Source: Paenibacillus zeisoli (GTDB lineage: Bacteria > Bacillota > Bacilli > Paenibacillales > Paenibacillaceae). From it: a stretch of DNA of 64,000 bases. Positions 17,464 to 25,968 of this stretch are shown here, piece by piece. Below the pieces are notes generated by a model, which was not told the DNA's origin, searched no databases, and worked only from the letters and a program-made list of their open reading frames with translations. Made by a program: the position numbers and the translations under genes. The stretch's first letter is position 1. The number at the start of each line of letters is the position of its first letter. The DNA lies in contig NZ_RZNX01000002.1 in the NCBI RefSeq assembly GCF_003994465.1, forward strand, positions 23,444 to 87,443, given 5' to 3'.

Positions 17464-18696
17464 TTACTTATTCTGTTCTACGCCGGAACTTACTTTAAGC
17501 CGCAGGGCGTTCAAGCGGATGAATCCCGTAGCGTCCCCTTGGTCATAGGCTTGGGTCGGATCAGCTTCCATGGTAGCGATATCCGGATTATACAAGCTCA
17601 CTGGGCTCTTCACGCCCGCACCAATCACATTGCCTTTGTACAGCTTCAGACGTACGGTTCCCGATACGTTCTTCTGGCTTTCGTTAACCAGCGCTTGCAG
17701 AGCAAGACGTTCAGGAGCGAACCAGAAGCCATTGTATACGAGCGTGCTATACCGTGTAATCAGGCTGTCGCGAAGATTCATAACTTCGCGGTCCATCGTG
17801 AGGGACTCCATCTTCCGGTGGGCTGTGAAAAGAATGGTTCCGCCTGGTGTCTCGTACACGCCGCGGCTCTTCATGCCGACAAAGCGGTTCTCCACCATGT
17901 CCACACGTCCGATGCCGTGCTTGCCGCCGAGCTCATTGAGGGTCTCCATCACGCCCAGCGGGCTGAGCTTCTCGCCATTCACGGCAACCACGTTGCCTTG
18001 AACAAACTCAAGCTCTACATATTCCGCTTCATTCGGTGCATCTTCCGGGGATACACTCAGCAGGTACATGTCCTTGCTGTCCTCTGCGCTTGGATCGAAC
18101 CAAGGATCCTCCAGCACTCCGCTCTCATAGCTGATGTGCAGCAGATTGCGGTCAGTCGAATAAGGCTTGGCTGCCGAAGCCGTTACCGGAATGCCATGCT
18201 CTTCGGCATACGCGATCATCTCTGCGCGGCCTGGGAAGCGGTCACGGAACTCACTAAGACGCCAAGGCGCGATTACATTAATCTCTGGAGCAAGAGCCGC
18301 TGCCGCAAGCTCAAAGCGCACTTGGTCGTTCCCTTTGCCTGTTGCTCCGTGAGCGATAGCTGTTGCGCCTTCCGCACGAGCGATATCGACCATACGCTTC
18401 GCGATCAGCGGGCGGGCGATACTTGTACCGAGCAGATATTGGCCCTCATATTGGGCACCCGCCTGGAACATCGGGTAGATGAAATCCTGTGCGAATTCAT
18501 CGCGCAGATCATCGATGTACACTTTGGAAGCGCCGGTAGCTAGTGCTTTTGCCTCCAGCCCGTCCAACTCGTCTTTCTGACCGATATCCGCTGTGAACGC
18601 GATAATCTCGGCGTCATAGGTCTCCTTCAGCCACTTCAGAATGACCGACGTATCCAGTCCGCCTGAGTACGCCAGTACGATTTTTTCTTTTGCCAT
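17464..18696 (-). CDS. argG: Argininosuccinate synthase
   Basis: 410 residues, normal for the family. It condenses citrulline and aspartate using ATP. The N-terminal PP-loop motif [10 protein letters not shown] (residues about 9-18) binds ATP. The citrulline/aspartate-binding segments [12 protein letters not shown] and [13 protein letters not shown] are present. It sits 65 bp after argF in the operon. Confidence 0.98.
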   Translation of the reverse strand: MAKEKIVLAYSGGLDTSVILKWLKETYDAEIIAFTADIGQKDELDGLEAKALATGASKVYIDDLRDEFAQDFIYPMFQAGAQYEGQYLLGTSIARPLIAKRMVDIARAEGATAIAHGATGKGNDQVRFELAAAALAPEINVIAPWRLSEFRDRFPGRAEMIAYAEEHGIPVTASAAKPYSTDRNLLHISYESGVLEDPWFDPSAEDSKDMYLLSVSPEDAPNEAEYVELEFVQGNVVAVNGEKLSPLGVMETLNELGGKHGIGRVDMVENRFVGMKSRGVYETPGGTILFTAHRKMESLTMDREVMNLRDSLITRYSTLVYNGFWFAPERLALQALVNESQKNVSGTVRLKLYKGNVIGAGVKSPVSLYNPDIATMEADPTQAYDQGDATGFIRLNALRLKVSSGVEQNK

Positions 18697-18761
18697 GATA
18701 TTCAGTGTCCTCCCTTAATAACCCAACTGCATACTATCTAGACCTAAGTCTATCACAAAAA

Positions 18762-19718
18762 CTATCCGATGAGAGCCGCCATCAGCGCTTTCTGCGCATG
18801 AAGCCGATTCTCGGCCTGATCAAATATAATAGAGTTCGCTCCGTCAATGACATCCTCACTGACTTCTTCTCCGCGGTGAGCAGGCAGACAGTGGAGGAAC
18901 AAGTAATCCGGTTTGGCATGCTTGGCAAGCTCGGCATTTACCTGATAGTTCTGGAACGCAACCTCGCGGGCTTTCTGCTCCTCTTCAAATCCCATGCTGG
19001 CCCATACGTCCGTGTAGATCACGTCCGCATCCTTCACCGCTTCTTCCGGACTGCGCAGCACTTCGATCTTCGCTCCGGTAGATTCCGCGATCTCTTGAGC
19101 CTGAGCGACTACCTGCTGATCCGGCTCATAGCCTTCAGGGCTTGCAATGGAGACATGAACTCCCAGCTTCGCGCCGCCGATCATGAGAGAATGAGCCATG
19201 TTATTGCCGTCGCCGACATAAGCGAGCTTCAGTCCCTTAAGAGTGCCCTTATGCTCAAGCACCGTCTGGAAATCGGCAAGCACCTGACATGGATGGGCCA
19301 GATCGCTCAGCCCGTTAATGACCGGCACCGTAGCGTACCGGGCCAGATCCACCACGTTGTTGTGGCCGAACGTACGAATCATGATCCCATCCAGATAACG
19401 GGACATGACCTTGGCCGTATCGCTGATTGTCTCCCCGCGTCCAAGCTGGATATCGTTCTTGCTCAGGAAGAGGGCGTGACCGCCCAGCTGATATGTACCC
19501 ACCTCGAAGGAGACCCGGGTTCTTGTTGAGGATTTCTCAAAAATAAGTCCGACTGTCTTCCCCTTCAGCGGTTGGTATTCTTCCCCATTCTTATGCTTCT
19601 GCTTGATCTCAATAGCAAGATCAAGAAGATATTGAATTTCCTCTGTACTGAAGTCTGTCAATTCCACGCAATCGCGGCCCTTAAGGTCGAATGCGGCATT
19701 CGCTTCCGTTAGACTCAT
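18762..19718 (-). CDS. argF: Ornithine carbamoyltransferase
   Basis: 318 residues from the second ATG (19718), which is better spaced from AAGAAGGAG than the ATG at 19724. It forms citrulline from ornithine and carbamoyl phosphate. The carbamoyl-phosphate loop SSTRTRVSFE and the ornithine/catalytic motif HCLPAHRGEE are intact, and DLAHPCQVLAD is present. The ribosome-binding site overlaps the argD stop codon. No carAB genes accompany the operon, so carbamoyl phosphate must come from elsewhere in the genome. Confidence 0.97.
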   Translation of the reverse strand: MSLTEANAAFDLKGRDCVELTDFSTEEIQYLLDLAIEIKQKHKNGEEYQPLKGKTVGLIFEKSSTRTRVSFEVGTYQLGGHALFLSKNDIQLGRGETISDTAKVMSRYLDGIMIRTFGHNNVVDLARYATVPVINGLSDLAHPCQVLADFQTVLEHKGTLKGLKLAYVGDGNNMAHSLMIGGAKLGVHVSIASPEGYEPDQQVVAQAQEIAESTGAKIEVLRSPEEAVKDADVIYTDVWASMGFEEEQKAREVAFQNYQVNAELAKHAKPDYLFLHCLPAHRGEEVSEDVIDGANSIIFDQAENRLHAQKALMAALIG

Positions 19719-19724
19719 CTTCAT

Positions 19725-20984
19725 CTACTCCTTCTTGGCCTGATGGCGCTGAATAACTCCATCGATAATGTCCACAGCCTGGTCGATTTCTTCATGCGTT
19801 ACTAGCAAGCTTGGCAGAAGACGGATCACATTCGGTCCGGCCGTGACGAACAGTAGACCGTTCTTTTGCCCTTCACTTACAAGCTCAGCGACAGGTCCGT
19901 CGCATTCAATTCCAACGATGAGGCCTTTGCCCCGTATATCCAGTACGAATGGATGACCGGCAAGCTTCTCTTTGAGCTTGCTCTGCAAATATTCACCCAT
20001 CTCCGCAGCTCTCTGTGGTACCTGATCTTCCTGCATGGCTTCTACGGTTGCAACAATAGCTGTTGCCGCGATAGGATTTCCTCCGAACGTTGAAGCGTGA
20101 CTACCAGCAGAGAACGCCTCACGCAAATATCCTTTGGCCAGCATCACGCCAGCGGCGATTCCGCTTGCTACCCCTTTGGCCAGGGTGAAAATATCCGGTT
20201 CCACACCGTAATGCTGGTGGCCGAACCATTTGCCTGTGCGGCCCATTCCGGTCTGCACCTCATCGACAATAAGCAGAATGCCATGTTCCTTGCACAGCGC
20301 CGCCACTTCATTCAAGAATTCAGGCTGTACTAGATTAATGCCGCCTTCGGCCTGAACCATTTCCAGCATAATGCCTGCCGTATTGGGTCCAATCGCAGCC
20401 TTTAGCGCCTCAATATCATGAAGCTCTACGGTCTTAAAGCCCTCAGGAAGCGGAAGGAAGCCTTCCTTCACCTTATCCTGTCCGGTTGCTGTAAGTGTCG
20501 CGAGCGTACGTCCGTGGAACGATTGCTTGAACGTAATAATCTCATAGCGCTGTTCGCCTTTGATCTTCTGGTGATAACGGCGGGCCAGCTTGATGGCCGC
20601 TTCATTCGCCTCAGCCCCGCTGTTACAGAAGAACGCTAGATCTGCTGAGCTTAGCCCTGTCAACAGACGGGCCGCGGTCTCCTGCTGTGGGATCTGGAAC
20701 AGGTTGGATACATGCCACAGCTGATCCAGCTGATCCTTGATCTTATTCTTGACCTTTTCGGGCGCATGGCCGAGATTAGTGACCGCAATTCCGCTGAAAA
20801 AATCCAAATAGCGGTTACCCTGATCATCCCAGAGCCAGCTCCCCTGCCCTTTTACCAAAGAAATCGGGAACCTCGCCCCGTAATTCGGAAACAGCGCGCT
20901 TACCGACTCGCTGCTGCGGTTATCCTTGACCTCTTGTTCCTTACCTTCTGCCTGACCCAGTTCCTGCAAATTGGATTCTGCCAT
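19725..20984 (-). CDS. argD: Acetylornithine aminotransferase
   Basis: 419 residues; PLP-dependent class III aminotransferase converting N-acetylglutamate semialdehyde to N-acetylornithine. Visible are the cofactor-binding FCNSGAEANEAAIKLAR, the Asp of DEVQTGMGRTG, and the Schiff-base Lys in FTLAKGVASG. The N-terminus carries about 25 charged extra residues before the family core. Placement between argB and argF fixes the role as argD rather than a generic aminotransferase. Confidence 0.96.
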   Translation of the reverse strand: MAESNLQELGQAEGKEQEVKDNRSSESVSALFPNYGARFPISLVKGQGSWLWDDQGNRYLDFFSGIAVTNLGHAPEKVKNKIKDQLDQLWHVSNLFQIPQQETAARLLTGLSSADLAFFCNSGAEANEAAIKLARRYHQKIKGEQRYEIITFKQSFHGRTLATLTATGQDKVKEGFLPLPEGFKTVELHDIEALKAAIGPNTAGIMLEMVQAEGGINLVQPEFLNEVAALCKEHGILLIVDEVQTGMGRTGKWFGHQHYGVEPDIFTLAKGVASGIAAGVMLAKGYLREAFSAGSHASTFGGNPIAATAIVATVEAMQEDQVPQRAAEMGEYLQSKLKEKLAGHPFVLDIRGKGLIVGIECDGPVAELVSEGQKNGLLFVTAGPNVIRLLPSLLVTHEEIDQAVDIIDGVIQRHQAKKE

Positions 20985-21064
20985 CGTTTTCGCTGCCTCC
21001 TTAAATTGAAAAATTGTATAAGCAAGTACCCGCTTCGAATTCCGTAATTTCCCGGCCGCTCATA

Positions 21065-21916
21065 CTAAGAGCGACTGGTCTTCATTCGGACAATGCGGGT
21101 CCCAATGGCTTCTCCGGACAGCACGCGGCTGAGCACATTCGGCTCACTGCCGTTCACAATAACAACCTCTTTCACTTGACCATGGATACAGGCTACAGCA
21201 GCACGAACCTTGGGAATCATTCCGCCGTAAATTTCACCCGTTAGAATCATATCTTCAATTTGTTGTACGGTCACTGTAGGGAGAACTCGCTTCTCTCCGC
21301 CCACGGTGCTCAGAATTCCTGGCACATCCGTTACAACGATCATCTGCTGAACTCCAAGCTTGGATGCCACGGCTCCAGCCGCCGTGTCCGCATTTATATT
21401 ATACCGCTGTCCATTCTCACTCACACCAACAGGAGCAATGATCGGCATATATCCTAGGGACGTCACACCTTCAATGATCGAAGCTTTCACTTCGGTTACA
21501 TCTCCGACCAGGCCGACTTCAGCGCTTGCGGCTACAGGTTTGGCCTGAATCAGGAAGCCATCTACCCCGGACAGTCCCAGCGCCTGCCCACCCAGGGTCT
21601 GAATCCGGCGGACAATCTGCTTGTTAATGCTGCCTGACAGTACCATCTCGACCACATCCAGCACCTCTTCAGACGTATAACGCAGCCCACCGACGAACTT
21701 GGTCTCAATGCCAAGCTTCGCGAGATTCTCCGAGATTGCAGGGCCTCCGCCGTGAACAATCACGGGCTGAATTCCACTGCGCTGAAGTGCGATTAAATCC
21801 TCAAAAAAGGAATCTGGCAGCTCGTTCAGCGTACTGCCTCCGCATTTCATGACGAATGTCTTGTAGGCCTGTTCTCCGGCCAACTCCTTCTGCTCACCTT
21901 GCAATGCTGAATTCAT
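21065..21916 (-). CDS. argB: Acetylglutamate kinase
   Basis: 283 residues from ATG at 21916 behind AAGGAGAAGGGAG. A longer in-frame start at 21997 would translate through that ribosome-binding site. It phosphorylates N-acetylglutamate. Visible are the FVMKCGGST nucleotide loop, the substrate loop VHGGGPAISENL and the NINADTAAGAVASKL segment of the amino-acid kinase fold. Repeat copy D lies in the gap between it and argJ. Confidence 0.97.
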   Translation of the reverse strand: MNSALQGEQKELAGEQAYKTFVMKCGGSTLNELPDSFFEDLIALQRSGIQPVIVHGGGPAISENLAKLGIETKFVGGLRYTSEEVLDVVEMVLSGSINKQIVRRIQTLGGQALGLSGVDGFLIQAKPVAASAEVGLVGDVTEVKASIIEGVTSLGYMPIIAPVGVSENGQRYNINADTAAGAVASKLGVQQMIVVTDVPGILSTVGGEKRVLPTVTVQQIEDMILTGEIYGGMIPKVRAAVACIHGQVKEVVIVNGSEPNVLSRVLSGEAIGTRIVRMKTSRS

Positions 21917-21987
21917 GATCCTGCTCCCTTCTCCTTTGGGTGACTCTGATTGTATACGTACGTTGATCTGCTGATGCCCGCTCCGCT

Positions 21988-22100
21988 GTCGGATCATTCT
22001 TACGATCGCTGTTGTCTCCCGATTTCCTGATCTTACTACCCCAAAGGGTAGAAATCTGGAGACAAAGGCGAACGCTTCGCTTCTTCAGAACGATTCCGAC
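21988..22100. repeat. Intergenic palindromic element copy D
   Basis: Lies between argJ and argB. The outer stem arms are TTGTCTCCCGATTTC (22012-22026) and GAAATCTGGAGACAA (22051-22065). The inner hairpin is TACCC/GGGTA (22037-22050). CGATCGC faces GCGAACG, and the ends GTCGGATCATTCT and AGAACGATTCCGAC are near-complementary. The stems differ in sequence from copy A but keep pairing. The 40-nt module seen in B and C is absent. Confidence 0.8.
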
Positions 22101-22188
22101 CTCTCCGCTGAGTTCGGTGCTTAACTTCCCTGTAATTACAAACGTCTAAAATGTTAAAATTTTAAAAGCACCTTATATATTGATGACG

Positions 22189-23421
22189 TTAAGTCCGATA
22201 AGCGGCGTTAATCCGCACATAATCGTAAGTTAGGTCGCAGCCCCATGCAGTGGCTGTTCCTTCGCCATTCTTCAAATCTACCACAATGCGAACCGTGTCG
22301 CCCTTGAGATAGGCCAGCGCCTCGTCTTCGTCAAATGTGACCGGCTTCGATCCGGTCAGCACCGCAATCTCTCCGAGGTGAATGTCGACCGTCTCGGGAT
22401 TCACCGGCTCGCCTGCGCGTCCAATCGCTGCAATAATACGGCCCCAGTTGGCGTCCGCTCCGAATACAGCCGACTTTACCAAGCTGGACCCCACGATCGT
22501 CTTCGCGATAGCCCGCGCGGACAAGTCACTTACCGCCCCGCTCACCTCTACCTCGACAAGACGAGTCGCTCCCTCGCCATCACGGGCAATCGCCTGAGCC
22601 AGAACCTGGCATACATGCCTGAATGCGGCGGCGAATCCATCCCAATCCGGATGCTTCTCGGTCAGTTCCTTATTGCCGGAAAGCCCGCTTGCCATAGCCA
22701 GCAGCATGTCATTCGTACTGGTATCTCCGTCAACGGTAATCATATTGAAGGTAACATCCGTTGCATCTTTGATCAGGGACTGAAGCGCATCCGGGTGGAT
22801 CGCTGCATCGGTGGTAACGAATCCAAGCATGGTTGCCATGTTCGGATGGATCATTCCTGATCCCTTCGCCGCTCCGGCGATTTTCACTTCACGGTCATCA
22901 ATGACCAAAGAGACACAGACTTCCTTTTTGACCAAATCTGTAGTCAGGATCGCTTGGCAGAACTGCTCGGCCCCGTCCTCATCCGTAGACATAACTGCAG
23001 GAAGTCCGGATATCCCGCTGCTGACCCGGTCCATTTTCATTAATTCCCCGATCACGCCGGTCGAAGCCACCGCGACATCCGAAGGGGATACGCCCAGCAC
23101 CTTAGCCGTCTCTTCGCGCATCGCATAAGCATCTGCTTCACCCTGTTTGCCTGTGCAGGCATTCGCATTGCCGCTATTCACAACAACTGCACGAAGGGTG
23201 CGGCTAGCTGCAAGGCTATCTTGAGTCACTTTGATCGGCGCAGCCTGAAATACATTCGTGGTGTAGACGGCCGCGGCAACCGCCGGTACTTCACATAGAA
23301 TCGCAGCCAGGTCATTGCGTGTTGTTTTCTTCAGACCGCAGTGCAGTCCACCCGCCTTGAACCCTTTCGGTGCCGTTACAGAACCGCCCTCAACCACTTT
23401 AAACAAACTTGCTACTCCCAT
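22189..23421 (-). CDS. argJ: Bifunctional glutamate N-acetyltransferase/ornithine acetyltransferase
   Basis: 410 residues. ArgJ recycles the acetyl group from acetylornithine to glutamate, and also acetylates glutamate from acetyl-CoA when bifunctional. The conserved self-cleavage site is visible in HPNMATMLGF, where the Thr becomes the beta-chain N-terminal nucleophile. Start ATG at 23421 is preferred over the adjacent ATG at 23424 on ribosome-binding-site spacing (CGGAGG). Presence of argJ without argA or argE shows the cyclic pathway. Confidence 0.97.
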   Translation of the reverse strand: MGVASLFKVVEGGSVTAPKGFKAGGLHCGLKKTTRNDLAAILCEVPAVAAAVYTTNVFQAAPIKVTQDSLAASRTLRAVVVNSGNANACTGKQGEADAYAMREETAKVLGVSPSDVAVASTGVIGELMKMDRVSSGISGLPAVMSTDEDGAEQFCQAILTTDLVKKEVCVSLVIDDREVKIAGAAKGSGMIHPNMATMLGFVTTDAAIHPDALQSLIKDATDVTFNMITVDGDTSTNDMLLAMASGLSGNKELTEKHPDWDGFAAAFRHVCQVLAQAIARDGEGATRLVEVEVSGAVSDLSARAIAKTIVGSSLVKSAVFGADANWGRIIAAIGRAGEPVNPETVDIHLGEIAVLTGSKPVTFDEDEALAYLKGDTVRIVVDLKNGEGTATAWGCDLTYDYVRINAAYRT

Positions 23422-23434
23422 CATGTCCTCCGTT

Positions 23435-24487
23435 CTATGGATATACCGGGGCGTTCTTCAGCCCGAGGGTTTCGTCCCAGCCCATCATCAAGTTCAAATT
23501 CTGGATCGCCTGACCGGCGGCCCCTTTTACCACATTATCAATTACAGAGACAATCGTCACTCTATTCGTACGCGCATCCACCGCAAAACCGATATCACAA
23601 TAATTCGATCCGAAGACTTCCTTCGTCGCCGGCCATTGCCCTGCAGGGCGAATGCGTACGAACCGGCGCCCTTCATAGAACTGCTTATATAACTCTACTA
23701 ATTCTTCATTAGTATGAGAACCCGTTAATGTGGCGTACATCGTACTCATAATCCCGCGTGTCATCGGTGCCAAATGAGTTGTGAATGTGACCGTCACGGG
23801 TGAGCCATGAATATCGGTCAGTACCTGCTCAATTTCGGGTATATGTTGATGTTTGTTGACTTTGTAGGCTTTAAAATTCTCATTGATCTCCGCATAGTGG
23901 GCCGTCAGACTTGTGCCTCTGCCCGCTCCGGACACCCCGGATTTCGCATCGATAATAAGTGTCGCAGGATCAATCCAGCCTGCCTTCACCGCAGGAATCA
24001 GACCCAGCAGCGTTGCCGTTGGATAACATCCCGGATTGGAGATCAGCTGCTCATCCTTGACCTTCTCCCCGTAGACTTCACTAAGTCCGTATACCGCCTT
24101 CTGCAGCAGGTCATTGCCCGGTGCGTCATGCTTATACCATTCTTCATAGACAGCGCCGTCTTTAATCCGGAAATCGCCGGAAAGGTCAATGACCTTCAAG
24201 CCGGCTTCAACCAGCTGAGGTACCAACTTACCGCTGACCCCCGACGGTGTTGCTGTGAAGACCACGTCCGCCTTAGCTGCAATCTCCTGCACATTTACCC
24301 CATCGAGGTTCTGCACAACAAGATTGATTAAATGAGGAAAACCGTCCGTAATCGGCGCCCCGCTGCTCGATGCCGAAATGACCGATACGATCTCAACCTT
24401 GGGATGTTCCAATAAAAAACGAATCAGCTCCACCCCTCCATACCCGGTGGAACCGACGATAGCCACTTTTACAAAATCTCCGCTCAC
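23435..24487 (-). CDS. argC: N-acetyl-gamma-glutamyl-phosphate reductase
   Basis: 350 residues from GTG at 24487 (product MSGDFVKVAIVG). A TTG start 21 nt upstream is possible but overlaps a GGAG motif. It is an NADPH-dependent reductase with Rossmann motif GSTGYGGVEL and catalytic Cys in SNPGCYPTA. It is the first gene of argCJBDFGH. Upstream, a sigma-A-type promoter overlaps an ARG box, so repression by ArgR with arginine is expected. Confidence 0.97.
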   Translation of the reverse strand: MSGDFVKVAIVGSTGYGGVELIRFLLEHPKVEIVSVISASSSGAPITDGFPHLINLVVQNLDGVNVQEIAAKADVVFTATPSGVSGKLVPQLVEAGLKVIDLSGDFRIKDGAVYEEWYKHDAPGNDLLQKAVYGLSEVYGEKVKDEQLISNPGCYPTATLLGLIPAVKAGWIDPATLIIDAKSGVSGAGRGTSLTAHYAEINENFKAYKVNKHQHIPEIEQVLTDIHGSPVTVTFTTHLAPMTRGIMSTMYATLTGSHTNEELVELYKQFYEGRRFVRIRPAGQWPATKEVFGSNYCDIGFAVDARTNRVTIVSVIDNVVKGAAGQAIQNLNLMMGWDETLGLKNAPVYP

Positions 24488-24515
24488 TAGTATCCCCACT
24501 TTCTCCAATCACTCA

Positions 24516-24529
24516 TTTATATTTATGCA
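24516..24529 (-). promoter_or_regulatory. Second ARG-box-like operator
   Basis: Read on the minus strand, TGCATAAATATAAA differs at one position from the TGNAT-N4-ATNCA core. Its centre is 31 bp (three helical turns) from the upstream box. Confidence 0.55.
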
Positions 24530-24546
24530 TATCCGAATCGAATTTA

Positions 24547-24581
24547 TGTATTATTATACAGACGCATTCATTTAAATACAA
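24547..24581 (-). promoter_or_regulatory. argC promoter overlapped by an ARG box
   Basis: -10 TATAAT (24553-24558), 17-bp spacer, -35 TTGTAT (24576-24581), all on the minus strand. The palindrome TGTATAATAATACA (24547-24560) fits the ArgR/AhrC core TGNAT-N4-ATNCA exactly and covers the -10, a classical repression geometry. Confidence 0.75.
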
Positions 24582-24613
24582 CTACTATCTGGCCTATAGA
24601 CTACTTTTATATG

Positions 24614-24638
24614 CAAAAAGGCGCCCATTGGCGCCTTC
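24614..24638 (-). terminator. Terminator of the secreted repeat protein gene
   Basis: Stem AAGGCGCC/GGCGCCTT around AATG, then TTTG on the minus strand. Confidence 0.85.
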
Positions 24639-24665
24639 GAGTCCTGCTATAATTCCCATGGTTAT

Positions 24666-25784
24666 TTATTGAGCTGCAGAAGTGGTTGTCCCAGCCTTCA
24701 TTTTATGGCCGTCTCCACCACGGTCGCCCTTGAATTTACCCCTCTCAGGCACCGTACTGTTCACTTCCTTGGTTACCTGCTCGGTAAGGCCAGATTTGAG
24801 CTTGTCATACTCTGCTTGTGTAATTGCACCGCTTGCGAGTCTCTCGTCCAGCTTGGCCGTGCGGTCCTTAACCAGAAGATCGATGACTTGCTGTGCAGTT
24901 ACATTGTGCGCCGCTGCTGCGGCTGCTAAAGTCTTGCCGGATTGCAGTTCAGTGCGAAGCGCATCCTCTGTAATCCCCAACAGCTTGGCAACCTCGTCAA
25001 AATTACCGAAGTGCCCGCCTCCGTGTCCTCTTCCATCACCGAATGCCGGAATTTGGCCGTTCACGATCTGGGTAGCTTTCTCTGTAAGAGATGCCTTCTC
25101 AGTATTATATTCATCCTGTGTAATCTCCCCAGCATCCAGCTCGCTCTCCAGATGTCTGCTCAGACTTGTTACTTCCAGGTCGATAACCGCCTGTGCCGTT
25201 ACATTATGTTCGCCTGCGATCGCTGCCAGGGTCTTGCCTGATTGCAGCTGGGTACTCAATTCATCCGTAGTAATGCCAAATAGTTTCGCAAGTTCGGCGT
25301 TATTCTTTACCAAACCGAGCGGTCCATGTCCCTGACCTCCGAATCCTTCTCCCAGCTTGGAGTCAAGCAGCTTGTCCGCAAAGACGGAGGCGTCTATCGT
25401 CTTCCCATTCTTATCAGCCGCGGCGGAAGCAGTATCCGCTTTGTGTTCCGCTTCAATCCAGCTTACCAGCTTGGCCTTCAGATCCGCGCGGGCAATCCCC
25501 TGAGCGCTTGCAATTTGAGCAAGAGTCTGTGTCTTCTGCTTTTCTTTGAATGTGGCTTCATCCAGCTTCAAATAGGTCAGCAGCTGAGATTCAATTTGAC
25601 CAAATCCCAGATGTCGGCCTCCCCGATCCTGACCTGATTTATGGGTCACCCCTGCTGCTGAGGAAGTTTTATTGGCTGCCGCCGCACTTGTATGCTGTAC
25701 CGCCAGAACTCCTCCTCCAATAGTTAAAGAGAGGGCCAATACACCGGCTGCTAAAGTTTTGGTTGATTTTTTTGTCGTTTTCAT
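24666..25784 (-). CDS. Secreted repeat protein of unknown function, paralogue 1
   Basis: 372 residues with an N-terminal signal peptide (about 1-35). Residues about 65-110 and two ~80-residue repeats (about 160-245 and 255-345) share one pattern. It is a short helical segment such as LGIT-D-L, then LQSGKTLA-IA---NVTAQ-VIDL, then LD--L-SG-ITQ-EYD. The pattern resembles DUF2680-type extracellular proteins of Firmicutes, but I do not know its function. The C-terminus is Gly/Lys-rich. A paralogue lies 2.2 kb away beyond an M3 peptidase. Confidence 0.75.
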   Translation of the reverse strand: MKTTKKSTKTLAAGVLALSLTIGGGVLAVQHTSAAAANKTSSAAGVTHKSGQDRGGRHLGFGQIESQLLTYLKLDEATFKEKQKTQTLAQIASAQGIARADLKAKLVSWIEAEHKADTASAAADKNGKTIDASVFADKLLDSKLGEGFGGQGHGPLGLVKNNAELAKLFGITTDELSTQLQSGKTLAAIAGEHNVTAQAVIDLEVTSLSRHLESELDAGEITQDEYNTEKASLTEKATQIVNGQIPAFGDGRGHGGGHFGNFDEVAKLLGITEDALRTELQSGKTLAAAAAAHNVTAQQVIDLLVKDRTAKLDERLASGAITQAEYDKLKSGLTEQVTKEVNSTVPERGKFKGDRGGDGHKMKAGTTTSAAQ

Positions 25785-25901
25785 TGAAGTACCACCTTTC
25801 GCTTACAATGGATTAGGTTGCCTTACAAATGCATCTTATCCCACCTAACTGAATTCACGCTGAATGAAAGCTTAACGTAAGCTAAATGTTTCCTTTTACA
25901 A

Positions 25902-25944
25902 GAAAAGCCCACCTCATCCGAAAATACTTCCGGACAAGACAGGC
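25902..25944 (-). terminator. Terminator of the M3 peptidase gene
   Basis: A 14-bp stem including G-T wobbles (25907-25920 with 25931-25944), followed on the minus strand by TTTTCTTG. Confidence 0.7.
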
Positions 25945-25968
25945 CTGACGCAAATCATATATTAATCA

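Noticed and set aside
17539..18543. Long plus-strand open frame opposite argG (334 codons)
   Set aside because: Composition and residue order are those of an antisense shadow; argG on the other strand has all family motifs and a ribosome-binding site.
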